Origin: CAZDUS01 sp964609375
Lineage (GTDB): Bacteria; Verrucomicrobiota; Kiritimatiellia; CAIKKV01; CAITUY01
Direction: 5' to 3'
NCBI GenBank assembly: GCA_964609375.1
Contig: CAZSSA010000032.1
Coordinates: 1 to 22,762, forward strand
Length of the DNA stretch: 22,762 nt
Position 1 is the first letter of the stretch, and each line of letters starts with the position of its first letter. Shown one piece after another: positions 5,632-13,599 of the stretch. The translations under genes were made by a program, and so were the position numbers. Below the pieces are notes generated by a model that was not told the DNA's origin, searched no databases, and saw nothing but the letters and a program-made list of their open reading frames with translations.

Positions 5632-8352
5632 TCACCAGTCTCTTTCAGCCGGGGACATGGGAATCGTGGACACACGTTCGCGTTTTTCCTGTTCGTGTTC
5701 CTTTTCCCGCTGTTTGGCTTTATCGAGGAGTCGCTTGACGTCCTCGGGCGACATCTGATCCTTCTGTTCCTGTTGTTGTTTCTCGGGCTGCTTTTCCTCA
5801 TCCTTGGGCTGTTCCTGCTGCTGTTGGTCCTGTTGCTGCTGATTTTGCTGCTGGTCTTTCTGTTCCTGCTGTTGCTGTTGATTTTGCGGCGGCTGCTGTT
5901 GGTCCTGTTTGGGAAGCAGTTTTTCAATCTCCTTGAGCATGCGATAGGCTTCGCGCTGAGATACATTGGCGGCGACGATATTATTGGTCAGCGACTGGGA
6001 TGCGTTTTTTTGGTGGGCGACGGCCTCCTTGGCGAGGGAGAGGATTTTGGTGCGGGTTTCCGGGGTGATCAACTGTTTTGCCTCATTGGTTGAGCTGGCG
6101 TAGGCCAGTATTTTATTGGTTGAGGCCGGGGCTGTCTGGGGGGCATTGAGTCCCTCGGGGGGGATTTGTTCTTCAAAGCGGGTGGAGAATAGTTCTGTTA
6201 AGTCGGCGGCTTCGTTTTGTTCGCTCAGGACCGTTGTCCGGGAGGATGAGCTTGTGAGTTGTCGTGGGGCGAGGGCGAGATCAATGGCATTTGTCTGACG
6301 GCGTATATCTTCCTTCAATAGGCCGGGGAAAGCGGCGATCCCCTTCCAGAGGTGATAGACGGAGGATTCGATCTGGGTGGCTTGAGGGGCAACGGAGCGG
6401 TCAAGGTTCCGCAGTTTTTCGGCGGTGTCGTTCATGCGGTCGCGGATGGATTCGGCGAAGGCATTGAGTTGAGCCATTTGCTGCTGGGGGGAGGGTGTGT
6501 TAGTGGCAGCTGGTGAAGGCTTGGCTTGAGACATAGCCTGGAGCAGTTTTCCCTTCAAGGGGATCATCAAGTCTGCGGTCTTGTCCTGATCCTCGGCGAG
6601 GCGTTCAAGTTCGTTGATCAAGGAGGGGGAGGTATTGGTCAAGGTGGCGGGAATGGCTTTAATCAGTTGGCGCTGGCCCTGCAACATTGTGTCGGCGAGT
6701 TGATCGGGAGCTGTCTGGTTGTGCTGGGCCATCAGCCGGGCGATCTTGGCCTGGGATTCCGCCTCGGTAAGTTTTTCAGCCACCACCGCGAGGTTACGGC
6801 GTCCGTCATGGAGGGTGGGATCCAGTTTAAGGGAGCGTTGAAAAGCGGAGCTTGCCTGTTTGAGGTAGCGGACCTGCTGTTCGGCGGCATCGGGATTGGG
6901 TGCGGAGCCTGGTGTGGTGGCGGGCGGAGTGGTGCGGGCGAGGCTGTAGCCGAGATTGTAGGCGGAGGCGGCGGACAAGTCGCTACGCTCCTCGCTGATG
7001 GCGCGGAAGGCATTGGCGGCATCGTCGTTCTGGCTGGCCTTCAGGAATGCACAGCCGGCGTTGAAGAGATAGGTGTCACGGTTGGCGGCATTTTGAGAGG
7101 CGGCTTGATACGTGGCGGCGGCTTCGGGGTATTTTCCGATCAGGTACAGGTTCTGGGCCTTGCGGGCGCCACGGCGACCGGGCGGCACATTGGTGATGGC
7201 GCTGCGGATGGACGTATTTGTGGACGTGGGCGGGGTGACGTTGGTGGCGGCATCGGCGAGCAGGGGGGTGGCGCCGAGTAAAGCGAGGATCATGGCCAAT
7301 TCCTTTAATGGGGGGAGTGGTGATGTTGTGCCGGGGGATCGTCGTTTGATGGTGGCGGCGATCTGGCCCCGGCTGAGGAAAGTCACGGCAAGGAAGCACA
7401 AGACGCCCAAGGCGAGAAAGAGCTGGTAGCGTTCGATATAGCGGCGCTGGATGGATTCTTCCAGGTCCCTTGCGGTGATCCGGCTGAGGTGGTCGCGGTA
7501 GAGGTCGCCGAGTTTGACGTTGGCCATGCCGACCGGGACATAGGCGCCACCGGTTCGTGTGGCCAGGTCACTGAGGAGTTCGTGGTTCAGTTTGGAGATG
7601 ACGGGGCTGCCCTGGTGGGTGAGGAATTCCTTTTTGCCGGGCTCTGTCTGGAGTTGGGCGCCCTCGGCGCTGCCGAAGCCGACGGTAAAAATCACGACGC
7701 CCTGTTCGCGTGCCTTTTGGATGGCGATATCCATGTGGCCGGCCAGATCTTCGCCATCGGAGACGAGGACAATGGCCCGATGGGTTCCTGTCTCGTTGTC
7801 GAATGTCTTGAGGGCTTCCTGAATGGCATTGCCGATATCCGTTTCCCCGCTGGGGGCGGAGTAAATGCCGGCGCCCTCCAGCATCTGGGTGAGGAATCCA
7901 TAATCGGTGGTCAGCGGACAAAGCAGGATGGGACGGCCGCGGAAGGCGATGAGCCCGATCCGGTCACCGCGGACCTGTTTAACGAGGTCCAGCAAGTCCA
8001 CTTTGGCGCGACCGAGGCGGCTGGGATGGACATCGGTGGCGAGCATGGAGCGGGAGACGTCGAGGACGATCAGGAGATCGCGTCCTTTTTGGAAGACGGT
8101 TTCGTCCTTCATTCCCCATTGCGGGCGGGCAGCGGCGATGAGGGAAAGGAGGAGTCCGGACATCAGGAGGATCATTTGCCACAGGCGTCGGGCGGGGGCA
8201 GGGGAAGGGGCGAGGCGGGAGGCCATGATGGGTGATACGAGCGCGTTGCCGGGGAGCGAACGCCGGTTCACGGCGATATGCCAGAGAATGCCTGCGGCTG
8301 GAACGAGCCAGAGCAGATAGAGGACCCAGGGATATTGGAATTGAAATGTCAT
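5632..8352 (-). CDS. batB: BatB-type VWA membrane protein fused to a BatC-like TPR protein with Q-rich tail
   Basis: The product has 906 residues. Two N-terminal membrane helices (about 8-26 and 57-75) precede a VWA domain with a complete MIDAS: D98, S100, S102 (DVSRS), T171 (GETDIG) and D199 (VSDGED). A third membrane helix spans 309-327. A hydrophobic stretch at 351-366 ending in ADA looks like a retained signal peptide. The rest is BatC-like: TPR helices (about 395-530), long polar helices, then a tail of Gln, Glu and Lys at about 815-895. The MIDAS should bind a metal ion and a partner protein. The ATG at 8352 lies 4 nt after the batA stop with no strong ribosome site, suggesting coupled translation. 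An in-frame internal ATG at 7293 has AAAGGA 7 nt upstream and could yield the BatC part alone. Confidence 0.82.
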   Translation of the reverse strand: MTFQFQYPWVLYLLWLVPAAGILWHIAVNRRSLPGNALVSPIMASRLAPSPAPARRLWQMILLMSGLLLSLIAAARPQWGMKDETVFQKGRDLLIVLDVSRSMLATDVHPSRLGRAKVDLLDLVKQVRGDRIGLIAFRGRPILLCPLTTDYGFLTQMLEGAGIYSAPSGETDIGNAIQEALKTFDNETGTHRAIVLVSDGEDLAGHMDIAIQKAREQGVVIFTVGFGSAEGAQLQTEPGKKEFLTHQGSPVISKLNHELLSDLATRTGGAYVPVGMANVKLGDLYRDHLSRITARDLEESIQRRYIERYQLFLALGVLCFLAVTFLSRGQIAATIKRRSPGTTSPLPPLKELAMILALLGATPLLADAATNVTPPTSTNTSIRSAITNVPPGRRGARKAQNLYLIGKYPEAAATYQAASQNAANRDTYLFNAGCAFLKASQNDDAANAFRAISEERSDLSAASAYNLGYSLARTTPPATTPGSAPNPDAAEQQVRYLKQASSAFQRSLKLDPTLHDGRRNLAVVAEKLTEAESQAKIARLMAQHNQTAPDQLADTMLQGQRQLIKAIPATLTNTSPSLINELERLAEDQDKTADLMIPLKGKLLQAMSQAKPSPAATNTPSPQQQMAQLNAFAESIRDRMNDTAEKLRNLDRSVAPQATQIESSVYHLWKGIAAFPGLLKEDIRRQTNAIDLALAPRQLTSSSSRTTVLSEQNEAADLTELFSTRFEEQIPPEGLNAPQTAPASTNKILAYASSTNEAKQLITPETRTKILSLAKEAVAHQKNASQSLTNNIVAANVSQREAYRMLKEIEKLLPKQDQQQPPQNQQQQQEQKDQQQNQQQQDQQQQEQPKDEEKQPEKQQQEQKDQMSPEDVKRLLDKAKQREKEHEQEKRERVSTIPMSPAERDW
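5767..5899 (-). repeat. CAG/CAA-rich microsatellite coding for the Gln-rich tail
   Basis: This stretch is dominated by CAG and CAA codons with interspersed GAA, GAT and AAA, producing runs such as QQQQQEQKDQQQNQQQQDQQQQ in short blocks. It lies in frame within the BatB-BatC gene. Such tracts change length easily by slippage; here the frame is intact. Confidence 0.6.
7291..7306 (-). promoter_or_regulatory. possible internal translation start (ribosome site plus ATG) for the BatC part
   Basis: On the minus strand AAAGGA (7306-7301) lies 7 nt before an in-frame ATG (7293-7291) inside the BatB-BatC gene. Translation from here would give MILALLGATPLLADA at the N-terminus, a short signal-like sequence without a basic start, then the TPR region. 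It fits a once-separate batC whose start signals have survived the fusion. Confidence 0.4.
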
Positions 8353-8356
8353 TGTA

Positions 8357-9391
8357 TTATATCACCATTTTTCCGAGCCAAGCATTCAGGGCAGCGCCCA
8401 GCGCCAGCAGGGCAAGGCCGGGCAGGAGGAACCGGAGATAGTGTTCGTCATATTTGTTATATTGCTCGATATCGATGGTGGTCCGTTCGAGTTTGTCGAT
8501 GGTATTCAGGACGCGCTCAAGGCCCTTGGCATCCTTGACGTTGAAATACTGGCCGTCGGTGGTGGTGGCGATTTTACGAAGGAGTTCCTCGTCGAGGCGG
8601 ACATCGCCATAGTGGATGGCCTGTCGTCCAAGCATGTCGCGAACGGCGAAAGGGGCCCGTGTATTGGAGCCGACGCCGATGGAATAGACCTTGATGCCGA
8701 GGGTTTTGGCCGCCTTGGCGGCGACCAGTGGATCCCGGATAATGCCGGTATTGGATTCGCCGTCCGACAAAAGGACAATGATTTTTGATTTAAGATTCGA
8801 GTTTTCGAAGCGGGCGCACCCGGTGGCCAGTGCATCGCCGATGGCGGTCAGCATTTCCTCCTGATTGAGGAGGGTGCCGTCGGGGCTGAAGACGTTCTTG
8901 GCGGTATCGACACCCTTGAGGCTGTGAAGGAGGGCGGTGTGGTCGAGTGTGAGGGGGGCACGGCTGGAGGCGTAGCCGCCGAAGGTGATGAGGCCGATCA
9001 GATCGGCGGGACGCTTATCGACGAAAGCGGCGAAGGTCTCCTTGACGACATCGAGACGGGTGCGCTGCTTGTCGCTTGTTGAGAAATCGAGGGCCTGCAT
9101 GGAGCCGGAGCAGTCCACGACCATTTGGATTCCGATGGCATCCGAGCGGCGGAGCGTGCGGGAGAAGACTGTTTGAGGGCGGGCCAAGGCGATAATGAGG
9201 AGGGCCAGACCGGCCAGGAACAGGATGGGCGCCAAGGGGCGAAGCATCATGCGCCAGGTTGAGCGTTGGGCGGGGATGCGGTGGAAGGGGGCGAATAGCA
9301 GGGCCTGCCGCACACGGCGGCGATAGACAAACCAGATGGCTGCCGCCCAGGGGATGAAGAGGAGTAAATAATATGGACTACCGAGGTTCAT
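8357..9391 (-). CDS. batA: BatA-type VWA-domain membrane protein
   Basis: The product has 344 residues. Two N-terminal membrane helices (about 7-23 and 52-70) are followed by a VWA domain (about 85-290) and a C-terminal helix (about 320-338). The MIDAS is complete: D93, S95, S97 (DCSGS), T182 (LTAIGDAL) and D210 (LLSDGES). This is the layout of BatA/BatB proteins, which sit in the inner membrane and are thought to be acted on by MoxR-type ATPases. Gene order (moxR, DUF58, lipoprotein, this gene, then a second VWA gene) supports BatA. Its ATG overlaps the upstream stop codon as ATGA, so the two are probably translated together. Confidence 0.87.
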   Translation of the reverse strand: MNLGSPYYLLLFIPWAAAIWFVYRRRVRQALLFAPFHRIPAQRSTWRMMLRPLAPILFLAGLALLIIALARPQTVFSRTLRRSDAIGIQMVVDCSGSMQALDFSTSDKQRTRLDVVKETFAAFVDKRPADLIGLITFGGYASSRAPLTLDHTALLHSLKGVDTAKNVFSPDGTLLNQEEMLTAIGDALATGCARFENSNLKSKIIVLLSDGESNTGIIRDPLVAAKAAKTLGIKVYSIGVGSNTRAPFAVRDMLGRQAIHYGDVRLDEELLRKIATTTDGQYFNVKDAKGLERVLNTIDKLERTTIDIEQYNKYDEHYLRFLLPGLALLALGAALNAWLGKMVI

Positions 9392-10455
9392 GGGGAGGGG
9401 GGGGGAGGGGGAATGGTTGATGGTGAATGGTTAATGGGGGAGGGAGGGTTCAGGGTTCGGGGTTCAGGGAGGGAGGGCTTCGTGTCGGAATCGGTGACGA
9501 TGTAGGTTTTGGCGGTTGTGATGGCGTGATCCACGGATTGGCGATCCGGGCGGAAGGCGGCGTATTTGACGAGGTCGGCGGCGTTCAGGAAGGAGCGAAG
9601 TTGCAGGACGACTTCGCGGGAGAAGCGCGGGTCATTACTGACAGCGGACAGGAATTCTTCCGTGGTTTGTTCCGGGGCGCGGATGGCGTGGGCTCGTTCA
9701 ATGTAGCAGCGGACGATCATGGTGAGCTCGAAGTAGAAGTCCTTGACGCGATCCTTGGTGATCAGGTCGCGGTCCAGAAGTTCGGCCAGTTCAAACAGGG
9801 CGCGTTCGCGAGGCGACATGCGTTTCAGGATGATTGCACGGCGGAAGCGGTGGACGAGACGCCATGCCAGATAGAGCAGGCAGAGGATTCCGATGGTTAT
9901 TCCACTGTAGGCGAGAATAGTCAGGGGGTCCGGGTAAATCCAGAAGGGGGATTTGGGGCCCGCCAAAGAGGAGGGGGTTTCCTTGACGAGGGGTTCGCTT
10001 TCGAGAATGACAGCGCGGGTGGGGAACCATTGTTCGCGGGGGTCCCCGAAGCGGGTCCATGTGATGGCCATCGGGGCGATGCGGTAGCGGGGGGCAATCT
10101 GGGGTGTCAGGCGGACATGTCGTTCGCTGATAAGGCGCCCCGCGCGGGTTTCCGGTTGGCGGTCATAGGCGCCTGCCACGCTGAAGCCCTGCACGCGGCT
10201 TTCAATGGGGGGCAGGGTGGCGGTGACATTGCTTGGAGAACTGATGCGGATGGAAAGCAAGGTTTCGCGGTCAAGCCGCACGATGGGCGGGGTGAAGGTC
10301 AATGTTGCCGATACCGGGCCGGATGAGAATTCCTCAACCCGGGGGGAGTGGGTGTCGTTGGCGGGTGCGGTGAATTCCTGTTTGTTGCAGCCCGACAGGA
10401 TGGCCGTCAACAGGGCGGCACCGAGGATTCGTTGTGTTGGTGGAAAACGGAACAT
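9388..10455 (-). CDS. lipoprotein with DUF4381-like cytoplasmic tail (Bat operon member)
   Basis: The 355-residue product (from the second ATG) begins with a lipoprotein signal, lipobox LSGC with Cys23 as the lipidated residue. A beta-rich periplasmic region (about 40-160) resembles the Ig-like domains of BatD proteins. One membrane helix (about 179-199) is followed by a helical cytoplasmic region with the pattern seen in DUF4381-type proteins of Bat loci (SPRERALFELAELLDRD, FYFELTMIVRCYIE). The last about 29 residues, rich in Pro and Ser, are encoded by the simple repeat at 9391-9478 and probably are not part of the conserved protein. Two adjacent ATGs (10458, 10455) follow GAGAGG; the second is better spaced (6 nt). 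The first overlaps the DUF58 stop as TAATG, so translation is coupled at both ends. Confidence 0.75.
   Translation of the reverse strand: MFRFPPTQRILGAALLTAILSGCNKQEFTAPANDTHSPRVEEFSSGPVSATLTFTPPIVRLDRETLLSIRISSPSNVTATLPPIESRVQGFSVAGAYDRQPETRAGRLISERHVRLTPQIAPRYRIAPMAITWTRFGDPREQWFPTRAVILESEPLVKETPSSLAGPKSPFWIYPDPLTILAYSGITIGILCLLYLAWRLVHRFRRAIILKRMSPRERALFELAELLDRDLITKDRVKDFYFELTMIVRCYIERAHAIRAPEQTTEEFLSAVSNDPRFSREVVLQLRSFLNAADLVKYAAFRPDRQSVDHAITTAKTYIVTDSDTKPSLPEPRTLNPPSPINHSPSTIPPPPPSP
9391..9478 (-). repeat. G-rich simple repeat read as the C-terminal tail of the lipoprotein
   Basis: On the plus strand this stretch contains G-runs, GAATGGTTGATGG, TGAATGGTTAATGG and three GGTTC(A/G)GGG words. 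These closely resemble the units at 2252-2409. The lipoprotein reading frame passes straight through it to a TGA that overlaps the batA ATG. Confidence 0.75.
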
Positions 10456-10457
10456 CA

Positions 10458-11348
10458 TTATCCTCTCGAGGCGCGAGATTGGCGTTGGCGGAACAGTTTA
10501 TGAACCTCGTCGATAAACGGGCGTTCGGTGGAAAGATTCAAGGTGTCGATCTTCAGGCGGCGGAAGGTCCGGGTGAGATTGGCGGCCTCCCGGTCAGCGG
10601 TCTCGCGGAAGGCCTCGCGCACATGGCGGGAAGAGGTGTCGAGGAGCATGAGTTCGCCGGTTTCGGGGTTTTGGATTTCGACGATCCCTGCGTTGGGCAG
10701 TTCGCGTTCGCGGGGGTCGGCGATGGAACAGCAGACGACATCGTGGTGACGGGCGGTGACCCGCAGTTCGCGTTCGTAGCCGGTATCCATGAAGTCGGAA
10801 ATGATAAAGACCACGGAGCGCCGTTTCTGAACCTGGTTCAGGAAGCGCAGGGCGGCGGCGATGTTGGTGCCGCGTCGGGTTTCCTCGGAGGCAAGGACTT
10901 CGCGGACGAGGCGCATGGCGGCGGTGCGGCCCTTGCGGGGCGGGATGGATTTTTCGATTCGGTCGCTGAAGAGGATCAGGCCGATCTTGTCCTGGTTTTT
11001 GATGGCCGAGAGGGCAAGGAGGCAGGTGATCTCGGCGGCGACTTCGGATTTTGGCCGGGACAGGGAGCCGAAGGATTGCGAGCCGGAAACATCCACGAGG
11101 AAGAGGATGGTCAGTTCGCGCTCCTCGCAGAACCGTTTGACGAAGGGGTGTCCCATGCGTGCCGTGACATTCCAGTCGATGGAGCGGATATCGTCGCCGG
11201 GGATATATTCCCGGACCTCCTCGAACTCGATGCCGTGCCCCTTAAACACGGAGTGGTATTCACCGGAGAGGTGTTCATCCACGAGGCGGCTGGTGATCAC
11301 ACGGATCTTGCCAACCTGCTGCATCAGTTCCTTGACGTTGACGGGCAT
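10458..11348 (-). CDS. DUF58 family protein
   Basis: The 296-residue product carries the DUF58 signature REYIPGDDIRSIDWN at 46-60, followed by TARMGHPFVKRF. A VWA-like segment with a DVSGS motif (D86, S88, S90) starts at about 79. Neither a signal peptide nor a membrane helix is visible, so it is probably cytoplasmic. DUF58 proteins are nearly always encoded next to MoxR ATPases and VWA proteins and are thought to act as adaptors or substrates; biochemical function is not established. The start matches the usual family N-terminus (VKELMQQVGKIRVITSRLV). No Shine-Dalgarno is visible: the 45-nt gap after moxR is taken up by a simple repeat. Confidence 0.88.
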   Translation of the reverse strand: MPVNVKELMQQVGKIRVITSRLVDEHLSGEYHSVFKGHGIEFEEVREYIPGDDIRSIDWNVTARMGHPFVKRFCEERELTILFLVDVSGSQSFGSLSRPKSEVAAEITCLLALSAIKNQDKIGLILFSDRIEKSIPPRKGRTAAMRLVREVLASEETRRGTNIAAALRFLNQVQKRRSVVFIISDFMDTGYERELRVTARHHDVVCCSIADPRERELPNAGIVEIQNPETGELMLLDTSSRHVREAFRETADREAANLTRTFRRLKIDTLNLSTERPFIDEVHKLFRQRQSRASRG

Positions 11349-11353
11349 GGTCG

Positions 11354-11377
11354 ATGGGGTCGGGGTTCAGGGTTCAG
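11354..11377 (-). repeat. GGTTCAGG-type simple repeat before the DUF58 gene
   Basis: On the plus strand GGGGTC, GGGGTTCAGG and GTTCAGGATT follow one another directly upstream of the DUF58 start. The words match those at 9440-9470. On the coding strand the stretch is C- and A-rich and holds no ribosome site. Confidence 0.6.
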
Positions 11378-11393
11378 GATTGACGGGTATTTG

Positions 11394-12380
<987 letters not shown>

Positions 12381-12401
12381 GGTATTTTCCTTTGACGTGA
12401 T

Positions 12402-12433
12402 GGCGGACGCCTCGGAGAGGCGCCCCTCCCTCA
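12402..12433. repeat. palindromic intergenic repeat (hairpin)
   Basis: A stem CGCCTC (12408-12413) / GAGGCG (12417-12422) with loop GGA, extended by two further G-C pairs after a mismatch, lies in the 53-nt gap between the DUF4340 gene and moxR. There is no U-run, so it is not a typical terminator. It could stabilise or process the polycistronic message between the two modules, or be a copy of a dispersed element. Confidence 0.5.
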
Positions 12434-13582
12434 TTAGGGTTCCGATTTCTTTTCCTCAGATTTGGGTTTATCCTTCAGCAAGTCGGCGAAACCCATTGTC
12501 AGTGATTCCGCGCTGTAACTGTCCAGAATATAAGTCCACGGAGCGAGTTTGTCAGAGAGTATCTTTGCATCGGTGGCCGATTTTTCATTTTGTGCCGCCT
12601 GTGCTGTGGCGAGCTGATTGGTGATGTTGGTGTTTGCGGCGGCTGGAGGGGCGGTGAAGGATGCCGCGACGCGGGCGTAGTATTTCGATTCCTGTGCGGA
12701 GGAATGGCCAATGGTGATTGTGTAGGATTCGCCGTTGAATGTCTTTGCGGTGAAGGTGAAGGGTTTATCCATGCCCGTTTTTTCGTCCGGGGTTCCCGGG
12801 GTGGCGATATCCTCAAACCGGAGGTAATTCAGGGCGGAGGTCAGGCGGGAAAGTTTAGCGCTATCGGCTTCCTTGCCTTCCGGGATGTGGGGGATGGTGA
12901 ACTCCGAGTTACCGTTGGTACGTGTCAGAAGGATGGTGCCGTTGGTGGAACCGCTGATCGCGATGGAGGCGAGGTTCTCTGACGGGACTTTGACAAACTC
13001 CTCATCCATCCAGGAACGGGGGGTGGTGACGGCTTCGGAGAGGGCATCGCCTACAAGGACGATATTGCCCTTGCTGGTGGCAATGAAGCGTCCATCGGGG
13101 AAGTTGTCATAGGGGCTTGCTTCCGGAGAGGCAGAAGGGCGCATGCGTTCCTTGCCGAGGAGAAGGGTTTCCCGTGATTTGCCGGAGGCGTCCTTGAGGT
13201 CAAGGATGGTGGGTTGAGTTAAAGCGTCGGAGGTTGAGCCCGGCAAGAGTTGCAATTCGCGGCGTTGCTGCTCGGTGGCCCTGATGGACTGGAGGGTTTT
13301 CAGATCGGCGAGTTTAGTCAGGAGTTCCCGAATCTTTCCGAAGTCAGCAGGGTAATTGTGGCGGTTGGCGACGCGCCAGATGCCGTCAATCTTGGCGACA
13401 GTAACGGAGGATGCCGTGGCCTTGATTTCAACGGTTTGAATGTCGTTGATGGCCAGACCGGGGATCACTTTACTGCCGATGGCCGTGCTGGAGGCTTTGT
13501 CCTGCTTTCTGGTTGTGAGCAACGCCATGCCGACAAGAATGGCGGCAACGACGGTGAGAAGCAACAGATGTTTACCTTTCAT
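12434..13582 (-). CDS. DUF4340 domain protein of a Gld-type ABC module
   Basis: The 382-residue product has an N-terminal membrane anchor (about 5-23) followed by two weakly repeated beta-rich halves. Features typical of DUF4340 proteins are visible: the INDIQTVEIKA strand, the IDGIWRVANRHNYPADFGKIRELLTKLADLKTLQ block near 65-100, and TPRSWMDEEFVKVPSENLASIAI near 190-215. Such proteins are regularly encoded directly after GldG-like ABC auxiliary proteins; the molecular role is unknown. The C-terminus is a Lys/Glu-rich tail. AAGGAG lies 12 nt before the ATG, longer than usual. The gene follows the GldG-like gene by 17 nt. Confidence 0.8.
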   Translation of the reverse strand: MKGKHLLLLTVVAAILVGMALLTTRKQDKASSTAIGSKVIPGLAINDIQTVEIKATASSVTVAKIDGIWRVANRHNYPADFGKIRELLTKLADLKTLQSIRATEQQRRELQLLPGSTSDALTQPTILDLKDASGKSRETLLLGKERMRPSASPEASPYDNFPDGRFIATSKGNIVLVGDALSEAVTTPRSWMDEEFVKVPSENLASIAISGSTNGTILLTRTNGNSEFTIPHIPEGKEADSAKLSRLTSALNYLRFEDIATPGTPDEKTGMDKPFTFTAKTFNGESYTITIGHSSAQESKYYARVAASFTAPPAAANTNITNQLATAQAAQNEKSATDAKILSDKLAPWTYILDSYSAESLTMGFADLLKDKPKSEEKKSEP

Positions 13583-13599
13583 GGGTTTGTGAATCTCCT

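Noticed and set aside
5767..5899. CRISPR-like or minisatellite array
   Set aside because: The repeats are short CAG/CAA codon runs in frame, coding for a Gln-rich tail. There are no regular repeat-spacer units anywhere in the window.
8785..8815. Simple-repeat-like DNA inside the batA VWA domain (coding for ENSNLKSK)
   Set aside because: The segment has the length expected before the LLSDGES motif in BatA proteins and the frame is normal. The resemblance to AATC-type repeats is too short to claim insertion.
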